Positions 35,250 through 48,620 of a stretch of DNA of 64,000 nucleotides are shown here, piece after piece. How positions within the stretch are numbered: the stretch's first letter is position 1; every line of letters starts with the position of its first letter. A program made the position numbers and the translations under genes. The DNA comes from Anagrus nilaparvatae. Taxonomy: Eukaryota; Arthropoda; Insecta; Hymenoptera; Mymaridae. The stretch spans positions 73,097,001 to 73,161,000 of the forward strand of contig JAKSXM010000007.1 of the NCBI GenBank assembly GCA_022575985.1. The letters run 5' to 3'. The notes beneath the pieces were generated by a model. It saw only the letters and a list, made by a program, of their open reading frames with translations. It was not told the origin of the DNA and searched no databases.

Positions 35250-38200
35250 ATGTCAACTCCTTACATGATGATTCTATATGGAAGTGAAACTGGAACAGCC
35301 CAAGATACAGCTGAATTAATTTGGAAACACTCTAAAAGGTTAATGATGGTTTTTTATTAAGAATTATATTTTCACGTTACATTATTTTTAAATCTCTCAT
35401 CTCTGTGCTCTTATTGTAAATTAAAAAATTATTTCAATGATTGCATAACTTTTTTTGATAAGACTATAAAATAAGATTTAAGGAAAAATCAAGAAAATTT
35501 ATTTTCTAGTTAAATCAGGAGATAAATAAATTAAAAGTAAATAAAATTTTTCAGATTTAACTTGCCAAGTAATGTTGCATCAATGGATGAATATAATATT
35601 GAAAATCTTTTTGCTGAAAAATTAATGGTTTTTGTCGTTGCAACTGCAGGGCAAGGTGATACACCTTCTAATATGAAAAATTTTTGGAAATTTTTGTTGC
35701 GAAAAAGTCTTCCCGTTGATTGTTTAAAAAATCTTAGATTTTCTATTCTTGGGCTGGGTGATAGTTCTTTTGAAAAATTTAATTTTGCAGCTAAAAAGCT
35801 TAATAAACGCTTAACACAGCTTGGTGCCACAGAGATTTTAGAAATTGGTTTAGCTGATGATCAACATGATTTAGGATTAGATGGGGTTTTTGGGCCTTGG
35901 TCTGAAAATTTATTTTTAAGCATATGTCAAATGTATGATATTCCAAACAAGTCAATAACTTCATTTAATAATGTCGTTGAAAGATTTAATGTGACTATTC
36001 TAAACAAAGACAATATCTGTGATACAAATTTAAAGATTAATTTATACGAGGCAGAGAAAAATCAAAATCTTTTAGTAGGTTCTGTCATGGAAAACTCAAG
36101 AACAACTGATTCTAATCATTTTCAAGATGTTAGGTTAATTAAATTTAGCGTAGAAAATGTTAATTACAAACCAGGTGATGTATTATATATTAAAGCAAAT
36201 AACTCTGATGAACAATTAACCAAGTTTTTCAAAGTTTTACAAGATAATGGAGTAGACATTGATCCATATACTCTTATAAAAGTATCTCAAAAAGAAATAA
36301 AGCTTCCTACTGTACTTGAGCCAGTATTAACTTTGAGACAAATAGCCCAACAATATTGGGATTTAAGTTTTAAGCCAAAACGATCTACAATGCAAACTTT
36401 AGCTGAAATAAGTGAAAATGAACTAGAAAAAGAAAAATTAATTGAATTCACCACACCTGAAGGGCAAGAGGAGTTTTTTAATTATATAAGTAGACCTAGG
36501 AGGAATATTTTAGAAGTATTAAACGATTTTCCTCATACCACTAGTAAATTAAATATAAATTTACTTTTTGAAATCTTTTCTCCAATTAAACCTAGAGCTT
36601 TTAGTATCGCTTCTAGTTCTAAACAAACTAAAAATGAAATACATTTACTTGTAGCTGTTGTAAAATATAAAACTAAATTATTTGAACCCAGGCTTGGATT
36701 ATGTTCTAACTGGTTAGCATCTTTAAAGCCCAAAGATAAAGTTGCATTTTGGATTCAGAAAGGAACTTTTATGTTTGATTACAATAAGCCAATGATTTTA
36801 GTTGGACCAGGAACGGGACTTGCACCATTTAGATCTCTTTTGTTTGAAAAAATTCAAATTCATCAAGATTTAAGATCTTGCATACTTTTGTTTGGTTGTC
36901 GATTTAAAGATAAAGATTATCATTGCAAAGAAGATTTAAAATATTTTGATGAAAAATTTGGTTTAAATCTTTTTTGTGCATTTTCTAGAGACCAAGAAGA
37001 TAAAATGTAAGAATTTTAAAATTACCTATGTTACAACATTGATGCATTTAAATATTGTCTATTAAAAGTTTAAAAATAGGAAATTTTTTGCAAAATTCAT
37101 TTAAAAAATAAAAACTGTCAATTTTTTATGCAATGGATCAAAAAATTATCTAATTTAAATTCAATTTTATAGGTGTAGTACAAGCAAATTTAATAAATAT
37201 GATATTCATACAAAATTCCACAAAATTTGACAAAGAATTTCATTTGGAATTCCGTTGAAGGCTTTATTTTTAAATCTTGTTTGGGCATAGATACTAAATT
37301 TTTTCTCAAGTAGAGCATAAAATTTAATTAAAAACTGAATTCTAAGCATAGTTCAAGTTTTTTAAGTATATTATTTCAAATAGCGGTTGGAGGGTATCTA
37401 AAAAAAATCTTAAACAATTTAGTATATTATATATTCCTCAAGATTTTTAATTCCCAAAATATAGGATCGCAAAAACTTCAAATTATAGATTATCCCCAGA
37501 AAAAAAATTAAAATTATAGCTTTTTTGCAGTTATAAGTAAGATCTTAAATAATGATTTTATTGGGTCACTGATTTTGAAAATTTAAAAAACATTCGAAAA
37601 ATTCTTAAAATATTGGATTACCTTCAGAACTAAACAGCTCCCAAAACGTCGAAAAACTACCCATATAGAGAGTTTTAAATGAATATCTAATTAAAAGTAG
37701 CACCCAAGTAAATAATAAATTTTTTCTATTAAAGGCACTTTGGAATGGAAATAAATATTAAAATAGTTTATATAAGTTTATGATTTCCCCTTCAAAATTT
37801 TTTAAATTTGATTTTACTATATAAGAGTTATTTTTTAAATTGTTTTGAATTTTTTAAATTGTTTTGATCCTAATTATTATTAAATTCTACTTAAGGAGGT
37901 TTATCCGTGGTTTACTACATTTTTGCAGGAATTACGATTACCGACATAAATTTTTTTTTTTAAGTTTATTTTGGAAGCTACTAATTGAAAAGAAACTATA
38001 AAAAACCATTAATAATCCAAGAATATTACCAAAAAAAGTCTCATAGTATTATAGAATTTAAAAAAACGTCACTAAAATAATGAGCTTTTTGGTTATGTTA
38101 CGTGTTTTTGTGTGTTTTTTATTAATTTTACGAAAATAAAGTCGATAAAGTATGTAAAACTAATTGGGAATGTAATCTTTAAGTAATTATTTATCAGATT

Positions 38201-38798
38201 TATTAAGTTTCATCGATCTGTGTCATTAGCACCCTACTTTTTATAAAGCCGAAACAAATTTTCCCATAAGCGCAATGTTAAAATACGACTTTTATTTTAT
38301 TAATAAAAAATTAATTAAGTCGGTGACATAGGTAAAAATAAGTCGATTTTAGTTCAGAAATGTTTAAACTTTAATACTATTCACGTTTTATTACATTCTG
38401 TCATTATTTTTTTTAACGGATAAACCTCTTTAAAATTTTTATTAATGCTTGAAAAAAATATTTAGGCTCTAAAAAATTTTAATTTATATCAAAGTAAAAT
38501 AAAGCGCCCTTACATTAAAATTTTGCATTGAAAGGGCTAAAATAAATACTCAAAATTATAATTTTTTTTTTTTAGTTATGTCCAACATCTTGTAAGAAAA
38601 AATAATAAATTATTATGGGAATACCTACAAAATGATGCCCGTATTTATGTTGCTGGTAATGCTAAAAATATGCCAAATGCTGTGAGAGAAGAATTCGTTA
38701 AATTGGTCGAAAAGCAGGGAGAAATGAGTGAAGATCAAGCAAGTGCTTATATTAGAAATTTAGAAAAAACTAACAAATATCAAGTTGAAACATGGTAA
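35250..38798 (+). CDS. NDOR1: NADPH-dependent diflavin oxidoreductase 1 (Tah18/NDOR1), 587 aa, 3 exons
   Basis: Exons 35250-35338, 35555-37006 and 38576-38798. The length of 587 aa is close to the human protein (597). It passes electrons from NADPH through FAD and FMN to the Fe-S protein CIAPIN1/Dre2 in cytosolic iron-sulphur assembly. The N-terminal flavodoxin domain has the FMN loops YGSETGTAQDTAE and ATAGQGDTP. The FAD part has RAFSIASSS (about residue 377). The NADPH-binding part has GPGTGLAPFRS (about residue 447) and LFGCRFKDKDYHCKEDL, and the last exon has ARIYVAGNAKNMP. The chain ends in Trp, as in this family, where the terminal aromatic stacks on FAD. Intron 2 (1569 nt) carries a TTAA-flanked MITE. 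The start MSTPYMMILYGSETG fits the family N-terminus. Confidence 0.96.
37895..38429. mobile_element. TTAA-flanked MITE in NDOR1 intron 2
   Basis: The left end GGAGGTTTATCCGT and the inverse of the right end, AGAGGTTTATCCGT, are flanked by TTAA (37891-37894 and 38430-38433). Length is about 535 bp with no ORF. A TTAA target and short TIRs fit a piggyBac- or Kolobok-type non-autonomous element. Confidence 0.7.
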
Positions 38799-39193
38799 AA
38801 ATAAAGTCAATAGGTAATTGCAATCAAATGTTTATATAGTTTTATACTAATATTTTTATAAAAATTTTACATTTTAATGTAAGAAAAATATAAGACCAAA
38901 GTTAAATATTTATAGATGACCTATATATAATTAGACTGATAAAATGATAAATGATTTAAGATTTTTTTTAAATCAAATAATTTATTGTTATTAATATTTC
39001 TATTTTTTAATTTTTTAATTGACAAAAAAAAAAACTTAAAAAATGCATTTCAGTCTTTGGGAAAAAGTTTTTATTTCAAGTTTCAAATTTCAAAAGCAGT
39101 TGTTTTAGAGTGCATTGTAATTTACCAACTATTGCATTTACTTTTTGTTAAAATGTGATTATTAATTTTTTATATTGTGTATAAAAGAGTTTG

Positions 39194-39199
39194 AATAAA
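39194..39199 (+). terminator. Poly(A) signal of NDOR1
   Basis: AATAAA about 395 nt after the NDOR1 stop, followed by a T-rich stretch. Confidence 0.5.
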
Positions 39200-40484
39200 A
39201 GTTACATTTATAAATATTTGATTAAAACTTATTTATTTATTTTAGTAAAATGAAAAAGTAGCAAACGTATTTATTTTTTAATGCTGATTCTCCTGCATTT
39301 ACAATATTTTAAAATAAAAAACTTTTATTATAGTAGTAATAATAGCAAAACTGAAGTCTTTTATATAAAAACTAATCGTAAAAGTAGTATAAAAATTCTA
39401 TGCAAATGTGTTGATAACCAGTTTTTCGTGTGTATTGCTCCATCGGAGGATGTGTATAAATAAAATATTTTAGAAAAATATCTCGATAATTTATATTTTT
39501 TAAAATTGAATATGCAGCGTGAAAAAACTTGACTCTTAGATAGAACTACTGCTTAAGATCCTAAGGAGAATAAGTTAAGATTGAAATTTTTTTTTGCAAT
39601 TTACAATTTTTATCCATATTGAGCAGCATTTTTTAGGTAAGTTTTTTAAAATTAAATTGTGGCTCATTTGATAAAAAACCTTTATTGCTTATTTCTTATA
39701 ATATAGATGATTTAACCTCGGAGTTAATCAGTAAAAATAAAGTCTTATGCAACTATTCAATTAAAAAAATTGTATTATTATTTTAAAAAATATTCTATAT
39801 TTTTTGTATTTAATGCTTAGTTTAATGTTAGCTTTGTATAAATTAGATCAAATTTCACAATGATACGAATTCTTGGTTCCAAGGTTAAATACTTAACAGT
39901 TATTACAAAGCTATAAACCTCCCATTATTATTAAAATAAAACAAATACATTATTTCTTGGTAAAAAAAAAGGAAGTTTGAATAAAATATTAAGAAATAAT
40001 CAAATAAGCTGTTTTAATATAATGACGTCATTTTTAATGACGTTGAAATGAATTTGATAACCCTTTTATTGTAATTATTCGTGTAAATTTTTTTTTTTTT
40101 AATTTTGTAAAATTTCTAAATTAAATCACGCCTTATATAAATTGTCTCGTATATTTTATAAATTAATAAAATAAATACTCGTAATCCCCTTAATCTTTAA
40201 TTCTATATAAAAGTAAAGATAAACAATCATAAATTATATAAATTTATTTGTTAAAAGTTTTTTTTTTTGCCGAAAAAACATTTTAAATTCTGATATAAGA
40301 AAGATATACCTATCATAAATTACAAAAAAGAAGATCAACAATTAGATTATAGGTACTTTTAATTAATCTATAGATTTCTCTAAATTAAAAAAACAAATTT
40401 AATTTTAAAATGAATAAAATTAAAAAGATAAATAAATAAAGATTCATATAAAAAAAGCAACATTATTTATAATTTTATTTTTAC

Positions 40485-40710
40485 GCGCCATTCATTTTTG
40501 ATACTGTTCCCGTTGCGCCACTACCGCGCGCCTCATCCCATAACCTAGAAAAATCTGAATCATATAAAACAAGCGTTATTATGATTGCAAATTCTCTCGC
40601 AGTGGTGATCTGATGCCCATCGCGGCCCACGCTTCAAGTTTATGAGCTCATCACAGGCTAGTGATGATTATAATACTTTTTTAACTGTGTTATCATCAGT
40701 TTTAACAAAT
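40485..40710 (+). promoter_or_regulatory. Likely promoter/leader island of the ENT gene
   Basis: A CG-containing island (TTGCGCCACTACCGCGCGCC and CATCGCGGCCCACGC) stands out in otherwise AT-rich intergenic DNA. It ends near ATCATCAGTTTTAAC, which contains a TCAGTT initiator (about 40697). The position 0.5-0.7 kb before the ENT start codon fits a promoter with a leader. Start site and leader splicing were not resolved. Confidence 0.4.
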
Positions 40711-41233
40711 ATAGAGTTATTATACAATATTTTCACACTTGAAGATTTCAAAGTTTTTTAGTGCGTGTGTTTTTTAATTCTTTTATTGGTGAAATATTTT
40801 ATTGTATTGTTTATTATTAAGAAAAAAGATCATTCGTTTACTTTATTTCTTTATAAATATTTTTAATACGGAATTTCATACATAAACTTTCGTAATTATT
40901 CAATATATTATTTACTCCGAATTATTGCATTGGTTACGTTTTAATTCACGAGGCAAACATATACTGTTTTTCACAAGCGATTAATTTGCATGTATAAAAT
41001 TACATGCCGGAGTATTATAATTGTTGTCTCATTTAAATGGGAAATGATATATCATGTATCATGATATTATTTAATTGTTGAAATAAAATAAAAGGATATA
41101 AAACAAAGAGATTGCAAAAAATTAATGATACAGAAAATAATTGGTTAACCTGAAACTTTTTTTGCAAACCGTCGATTTTTTAAGTTATTTTTTACGTAAT
41201 ATTAAAAAATTTTTTGCTTAAAATTTTGCATTA

Positions 41234-44200
41234 ATGTTTTCCGAAGAAATGGCTGGTAGTTATACAAAAAAGGAGTTCGGAGTTGGTCCAGAGGAACAAA
41301 CGTTACTTCGAGAATCAAATGGTGGTACAAGAATAGTACATAATAATTCAAAAGGTGCAAATATAATACATATTTTTATGCTCTGTTTATTAAAGCCATA
41401 AGTTCATCAGACTGTGTATAATTACAAAATTTTATTTTTTTTATCTAATCAAACATTTTTTTGTGCTATTAAATGATATCATTTATTTTTTTTATCATTT
41501 TTTTTTTTTTTTGTAATTAAGTTTCTAAAAGATTTTGTTAAAGATGTACCCAAAGACACTTGACTGTCTTATACCTATAATATGTATTTTTTATGATTTG
41601 AAAAAATTTTTGTTATTTTTAATTCATTTAGTTTAACTTAATAAAAAAAAAAAATAGCTGACTAAATGAAAATGAAAAATCATATAAATAAATCAAAAAA
41701 TTAACAGTTAATTTTAATAACGGTAAATTAATTATATAATTAAATGAATTTTTTTATTAATCATACATGTCTTATAAAGGATGATGTTTTATCTTATTTT
41801 TCTAGTATTATAAACATTTTTTTAATGGATACTACCTAACACATTAAAGTATATACATAAAATAAATAATAGTTTATATTATGTGATGAAACAAAACTAA
41901 AAGATATAAAAATTAATTTAAAAATTACTAGACCTATCATCATACCATATTGTTTTTTTCATTTTTATTAAGTAAACAATATTTTCTAATAATAGTTATT
42001 CATAAATTAAAAAACTGATTGAATTGTTTAAATATCTTTCATTCATTCATAAATAAAATAAATATTTTTATTATCTTTTAAAAAAATTGAGATTCATATT
42101 AAAAAGATCAAAATTACTAAAATATTTTTACCTCCTATTATAAAATAAAACAAATTCTTTGATATCTCATTTGATTAAATCAAGTCATCAAAAGATAAAG
42201 AATAAAAATAATCTTTTCATTTAAAACATTTCTTTTCAATTATAAAATTGTAAACACTTTATAAGTATGAATAAAATATTATATAAAATTTCATTTCAAG
42301 TTTGCGACTAATGTAATATAAGTGTTACTCATTTAACATGAGGAAAGAACTTATCAAAAGTATGTATAATTTATTTCATTTTAAAATTTATTTTCAATTT
42401 TACTGTACATTTCATCATATTCTTTTGTTTTTTTTTTTTTTTATTTGGTGATCCCAATTCCCAATTTTTAACAGTGAACTTAAAATTAGGTTAAATTTAA
42501 TAAAATAAACATAAAATTTTAAATATATCCTCGAATATACCTATAAAAATAATAAAATAAAACATCAGCTTGCATATAATATGAGAATGCATTTGCATAA
42601 AAATGATTATAATATTTTCTTGTCATATTATTTTATTATTTATGCATAACCCTTTTTATCAGTTAACATTATAAGATTTATAAAACAAACATAATAATAT
42701 TCATTGCTTAAAAAATAATGATATAAAATTTTCCAATAATTATAATAATTTATTAAAAATTTTATAGCAGAACCGGTACGTTTATCACCAGGTTGGGAAG
42801 GTACTGGCAGGCCAGATGATGAATTAAATTTTAAAGGTGTAACTATGGACCAAGCAGATTTAGAGCTAAATTCTCCCAAGGATAGGTATTAAATTATTCA
42901 TTTTTTTTTTTTAGCATTTATAAAATCTTATACTTTTATAAAATCTTTTACTTTATTTATTAATTAATTTAATTAAAATAGATTAAACATTGTCTATTTG
43001 ATTATGTTATTACATGGTATTGGTGCATTACTGCCATGGAATATGTTCATTACAGCTAAAAATGTAAGAAATATACTAACAAATTTTTAATTTATATCAG
43101 ATATATTGTTAAACTTTTTCTTTTCTACAGTATTTTACCGAATTTAAATTGTCAAAAGAATACACAGGCATGGATTCTGAATATGTTACAAATTTTTTAC
43201 CCTATGTAGCATTTGCAGCTCAGATTCCAAATGTATTGTTCAATTGGTTCAATTTATTTGTGCCTTTAGGGTTTGTACTTTAAATTATTTTATTAAAGTT
43301 AGTGCTAAATTTCATTATAACTTTAATCCTCAGGGGAAATTTAACAACTAGAATAGTATGGGGAATTTTTATGCAAGTACTGGTTTTTGTATTTACTGTA
43401 GTATTAGCTATGATTGACAGTTCTACATGGTCAAATTTATTTTTTTGGATAACAATGGTATCGGTTGTAATTTTAAACAGTAAGTCCAAGAAAGAATATC
43501 CTACGTACAATAACTATATACTTAAAATTATTTTAATTTATAGCTGCTAATGGTATTTATCAAAATTCAGTATTTGGTATGGCTGCAAAATTACCTAGTT
43601 GTTATACAGGAGCTGTGATTTTAGGATCTGTACGTAAATTATTGTTATATTTAAATTAAAGATTAACATTTAATTTTAAAATTTTAAAAGGAATGATAAT
43701 ATTTAAAAAATTTATTTTTTTTCCAGAATATTAGTGGAACATTTACAGCCACAGTCAGTTTTATATCTCGGTTGATAGCTCCGAATAATAGAACGGCAGC
43801 TATTTATTACTTCATTACTGCACTTTTTGTTCTTCTTGCATGTTTTGATACCTATTTTGCATTGCCAATTAACGTAAGTTTGGATAATTCTAAATTTATT
43901 AAGATAATAAAACTAAAATCTAACATAAAAATTACAGCGTTTCTATCGTCATCATGAATTACTCTATCAAAAAGAATTAAATAAGAAAAAACTTGTGAGC
44001 AATTCATCTACACCTTACTGGAAGGTTTTCAAACAGTGTTGGTTACAATGTTTTAATGTCTGGTTTGTTTTTGCTGTTACTTTATCAGTATTCCCTAGCG
44101 TGCAATCTGACATAAAACAGTCAGATGTAGATTTTCTTGTAAAAGCAGATTTTTATTCTGATATAATGTGCTTTTTAACTTTTAACATAACGGCTCTGAT

Positions 44201-44695
44201 AGGTAGTTTTTTAGCATCTTGTTTCCAATTGGTAAGACATTAATACTTAAACGTAAATCTTGTTTTGAAAATCATTAATAATTTGATAATCATTATTGCA
44301 GCCAAGTCCCAGATTTGTCGTAATACCTATTTTATTAAGAGCTGCTTATGTGCCACTATTTTTGCTCTGCAAATATCAACCCGCAAATATTGAAAGAGTG
44401 CTGCCTATTTACATAGATAGTGATTGGACATATTTTGCAATCGCGGTAACGATGGGTTTGACGAGTGGATATTTTTCATCCGTGGCTATGATGTATTGCT
44501 CCAGGTAAGTTAATTCATTGAATAAAATGCAATTCAAAAAAAATTAATATTGATAATATTTTTAGGGTTGTCGAACGTCAATATGCATCTACTGCAGGTA
44601 TGTTTGGAGCAGCATTCCTGGTCACAGGAGTATTTTCTGGAATTTTAATTGGAATGTTGATGCCTTCATTAATTACATTCAATTGGCTCAATTAA
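41234..44695 (+). CDS. Ent1: Equilibrative nucleoside transporter (SLC29/ENT), 488 aa, 10 exons
   Basis: Exons: 41234-41354, 42768-42885, 42982-43063, 43131-43270, 43334-43479, 43544-43629, 43727-43873, 43938-44231, 44302-44504, 44566-44695. All are in frame. The family moves nucleosides across the plasma membrane down their gradient. The protein has a soluble N-terminus of about 80 residues, then TM1 with the signature GIGALLPWNMFITA and about eleven hydrophobic segments. A hydrophilic central loop (RFYRHHELLYQKELNKKK) separates the two halves. Other family blocks are ANGIYQNSVFGMAAKLP, GSNISGTF and GLTSGYFSSVAMMYC. The start MFSEEMAG is the first ATG; an internal ATG six codons later is also possible. 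The assignment to ENT is firm. Which insect ENT paralogue it is stays uncertain, so the symbol is tentative. Confidence 0.9.
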
Positions 44696-44723
44696 CTAAG
44701 ATTAAATATCTTAAATGTTGGAT

Positions 44724-44733
44724 AATAAATAAA
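44724..44733 (+). terminator. Poly(A) signals of the ENT gene
   Basis: Two overlapping AATAAA hexamers 29-38 nt after the stop codon. Confidence 0.6.
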
Positions 44734-44936
44734 AAAGCAAAATTAATGAGTATAAAAATTTTGACACCAGCTGAATAATCGCCTTTTTTCAAGAAGTAGC
44801 GTATCAAAGTCGCTTTTAAAAAGCACAGGTATTTTTAAATATAAATCAAACATTTATGCAAAAAGTGAATACGTATAAGAAACTGAAAAATTGCATAAAA
44901 CTGCCATATACATATATTTATTATGTATGATTATAA

Positions 44937-44965
44937 GTATATATATATATATATATATATATTTA
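44937..44965. repeat. (TA)n microsatellite
   Basis: About 13 TA units in a row. Confidence 0.9.
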
Positions 44966-45379
44966 ATATATCTTTTAAAAAAATTATGATTTATAATTGT
45001 TAAAATACATTTTTATACTAGCATTTTTATCTTTATAAATATATTGTTAATTTTAGAGAGTAGGAAATGAAAAAAATGTAAATTATTAGATTATAAGTAT
45101 CTATATAACATTAAATAAGATATTGTTATTTTAAAGTATGAATTTTCGTGAGAGAAAAAATTTTTTTTCATGCATTTTTTTATACAAAGCGCATGTAAAT
45201 ACATAATTGATGAAATTTAATTATACGATCTAATATTTCGTATAAATAATAAAAATATAGACTGAAAATGACAAAAAAAAAAAATTAGATTTTAAATATT
45301 TTTATTTCATATGTAGGAATATATTTTCTTTTTTTTTAAATCATATTTAGTGGCATCTTCAATACACATTGCTTTTTAA

Positions 45380-45800
45380 CAAATATATATATTTTTAAGA
45401 CAAAACCCGTAAAAACTGATCTAGTTTTAGCAGATTAACTCTCCAGATCTGATTCAATATTTTTAGAGGTTTGTATATAAATGCAAAGCTCCTGACTCAA
45501 ACTGCCCAAGTTTTGATAGAAAATTTTTGATTATTCTCAAATACTTGCAATAGGTTCAAATAGATGCCGTATGACTGAAAAAAGCGCTATCCGGTTTTTG
45601 TGGATTTTTTGAATGCTGTTTTTTTGAAAAAAAATACCTACCTACAAAATTGAGATAGTGCTTTTCTTCAGCCGTACAGCAGTATAAATTCCAAATATTT
45701 CCAGAAAAACGTATTTTTAATATTTAAACCCTTCACCAGAAAATGATCTACAGATCTCAACAAACGATCTAGCAAGCAAGTCCGTAGTGACGTATTTTAC
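45380..45800. repeat. Foldback-like interspersed repeat
   Basis: ATGACTGAAAAAAGCGCTATC (about 45570) recurs inverted near 45655-45690 as GATAGTGCTTTTCTTCAGCC. The surrounding 400 bp is GC-richer and unlike the flanks. No ORF and no clear ends. Confidence 0.4.
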
Positions 45801-46820
45801 ATTGGATTAAAAATTATTAAAAAAATTATTTTTTTTGAAAAATATATTAAAAATTTAATTATCATAATTTTTATAATTAATGGTTGAAGTTTTGTTAGTG
45901 AAAAACTTATACAGTTTGTATATACATTGACAATCACAATTAAATATTTTATTAGTATAAATGATTTAAGATTTTATTATTTAATACTCAAACAAATTAA
46001 CGTGTTTGTTATTATTTAAAATAATTAAAAATTAATTTATTTGGAGAAAAAAAAAATTGATGCAAATTAGGTATACTTGATGTATATTAATATATACCAA
46101 TATTTAAAAGTATAACAATAGACTAAAACTAGATTACATTAAATTCAAGAAAAAATTCTTTTAAGATCATTTGCTATACTTTTTGACTTTTATCATTGTA
46201 ATAGTTAAATAAATTATAAGTTTTCCTAACAAATTATGATGCTAATTTATAGATATTTAAGCATTTAAAATTTATGTATACTAATATATGGACAATAAAT
46301 GAGAAAAAATTCTGATATTCAGATGAGATATTTTTATATAAACTTAATTTTTTTAATTTTATTTGCAAAAAAGTATATAGTAGTATAATAATTATAAGCT
46401 TAATTTTTTTATAAAACTTGAAATAAAGAAATTATTTTAGCTTAATTAAGAAAAATTTTATACATATATTAATTAAATGGTGAAATTTTGATTATTAACA
46501 ATTATTTATGTACAGGATGCTATTAGTAAAATAAAATAATCATATATATAACAATAGAACATTTTTTCATTTTGATTATAAGCCCAATTTTCTCTAGAAA
46601 AAATATTTTTTATTGTTGAATTAATGGTTTATACAATAATTATATTTATTATACAATATGATCGGTATACTACACATAGAGAAAGTAAGAACAAAGTATT
46701 TATATTTATATACACATAATCATTTTATCATCTCAAAAGGACTGTCATATATGCCATAATGGATTTCTTTTCTTGAAGGATTTATGGACATTTATATATC
46801 TTGAAGTTTTTAGTTTGCGT

Positions 46821-48279
46821 TTACATTACATAAACTTTTTCTATTTTTTTAAAAGCAAAAACTTCTTTGGTCTTAGGGCATACTACAGAACCACTATTTT
46901 CTGCAGCCATTTTTTCCAAAGCCTATAACAAGTATTCATTAATTATTAAAATTATAAATCTAAAGTATTAACTTTTTACTTACTTCTTCTCCATAAACGT
47001 AACCATTGGGCATCATCATTGGTTGATTGTGTTCATTCAGAGGTTTGCCACTTATACTACAAATTAATCTTGATTGTGAACAATGTGCAAATGGTAATGG
47101 TGCAGCAAGTTCATTCAAAGTTTCATTACAAACTGGACAACTTGGATTTTTACCTTCTTTATTTGCACTATAACATTGAGGTGTTTTAAGTGATGATAAG
47201 CCAGCTTGTAATGTCACTGTAAATACACTTTGACTAGCTAGCTGGAAAAGTCTATAGTTTTCATGACGAAATTGTTCAATTAATCTATCCCACCTAGTAA
47301 GAAAATAATTTTTTTAATTTTTGGGTAAGGAATAAATAAAATAAAAAAAATTCTACCTTTTTTCATCTAACAAATCTTTATAAGGACTTTGTGTAGGATC
47401 AGCTGGAAATGCTAATTGTCCCATACAACACTGAATTTCTTGTAACTGATAGTCATCATAATTTGAAAAGCATTTTCTGGCGTGCTTAACAGCATCCAAT
47501 CTTCTATCAGCTCTAACTAATTCAATGAATTCTTGCACACGTAAATTAAATTCCATTGTACTTCCTAACTTTCTAAGTTTGGATCGATTATCATGGCACC
47601 ACCCTAAACATCTAGCTGTTTCGTGGTTTGCAAGAGATTTTTCAACTTCTCTAGAAACCATGAAAACATCTAAAAAAAATATTTTATTTAGAACATTCAG
47701 AAATTTTTAGTTTTTTACTTATAAAAGATATCTATTAACCAATATTTGTTAAGTTTCTGAGATCACTTGTGTCGGCTAATTTCATAGCAGTTGTATAATA
47801 CCCTTTACGAAGAAAGTATTCTACTAACATCCTATCTAACCTTTGACGTCTCCACTGATTAACAACACTAGGATTAGAATTTGCATGTTCTTTTAAATGA
47901 TCTAGTCTTCTTTTACACACAACACCAGCTTGAAGTTCTTCTGCTATAGATTCATGAGCTTTTCTTTTTAAAACTTGTAGCCTGGCTACTACTCCGCCCA
48001 AAAGTTTTGTTATTTCACCAGTTGGAACACTTTTGCCTTCTGTAGGCAAACCTTTTTCTAATTCATTTGCTGCTGTTTGTACATGAGAAACTTCACGATC
48101 AAGAGTCTTTTGAGCTGAACGAAATTTTTTGTTCAATATTTCATATGGGACCTAAATAAGAAAAGATGTCAATCAGGTTTTAAATTCAAAATTACATTGA
48201 TATTCTTGAATAAAAATTTATATAAAATGATTTTGTGTACCTTTAATGTAGGATGCTCCAAGCTTTTAATATCAGCCAT
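46821..48279 (-). CDS. MAEA: MAEA, RING subunit of the CTLH/GID E3 ubiquitin ligase, 391 aa, 5 exons
   Basis: Exons: 48279-48241, 48151-47740, 47669-47357, 47293-46984, 46922-46821. The length is 391 aa, against 396 in human. MAEA (yeast Gid9) pairs with RMND5/Gid2 to form the catalytic module of the CTLH ubiquitin ligase. Seen: the conserved N-terminus ([20 protein letters not shown]), a coiled-coil-like stretch, and a LisH motif (about residues 117-147, [20 protein letters not shown]). Next come the CTLH/CRA region ([39 protein letters not shown]) and a degenerate Gid-type RING with C307/C310, H325/C326 and C333. The C-terminus EKVYVM matches the family end. The start MADIKSLEH is shorter than human by about a dozen residues. 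The gene is divergent from the SR gene and has a long-TIR element inserted about 340 bp upstream of its start codon. Confidence 0.96.
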
Positions 48280-48620
48280 TTTAAATGTATTTGTGATATT
48301 TAATAATTGCAATAATTATTAACGAAAATAATATATTTGGATAGAAATTAGCTAACCAATTAAAATTTATTTTAATATTTTACTTAAAATTAACAACAAA
48401 GCTCTTAAAATCGTCATCATGCCAACAATATACATTTAAATGGTGTTTCGTCAACTTTCCAGCTGATCTTTCACTCAATATAATATTATAAACACGAGAA
48501 AATTATTTTAAAGCTTTTATGAAGCAGTATATAATAATAACTAACTGCGCAATGAAAAACACGTATACAATGTTAGTTATAAAGACTTTCGATCTCTCTC
48601 AAACGTCTTATTAAAAATAT

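Larger units (their letters stand above)
38799..41233. other. Intergenic region between NDOR1 and the ENT gene
   Basis: It begins with the NDOR1 3' UTR and ends with the ENT promoter/leader. The 60-codon ORF at 39281 overlaps this flank and shows no features. The rest is AT-rich, with one GC-richer island at about 40480-40700. Confidence 0.45.
44696..46820. other. Convergent intergenic region (ENT / MAEA 3' ends)
   Basis: Both genes end here. AATAAA copies at 44724-44733 serve ENT. A TTTATT at 46645-46650 may serve MAEA on the minus strand. There is a TA microsatellite at 44937-44965 and a foldback-like repeat at about 45380-45800. Nothing else is recognisable. Confidence 0.5.
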
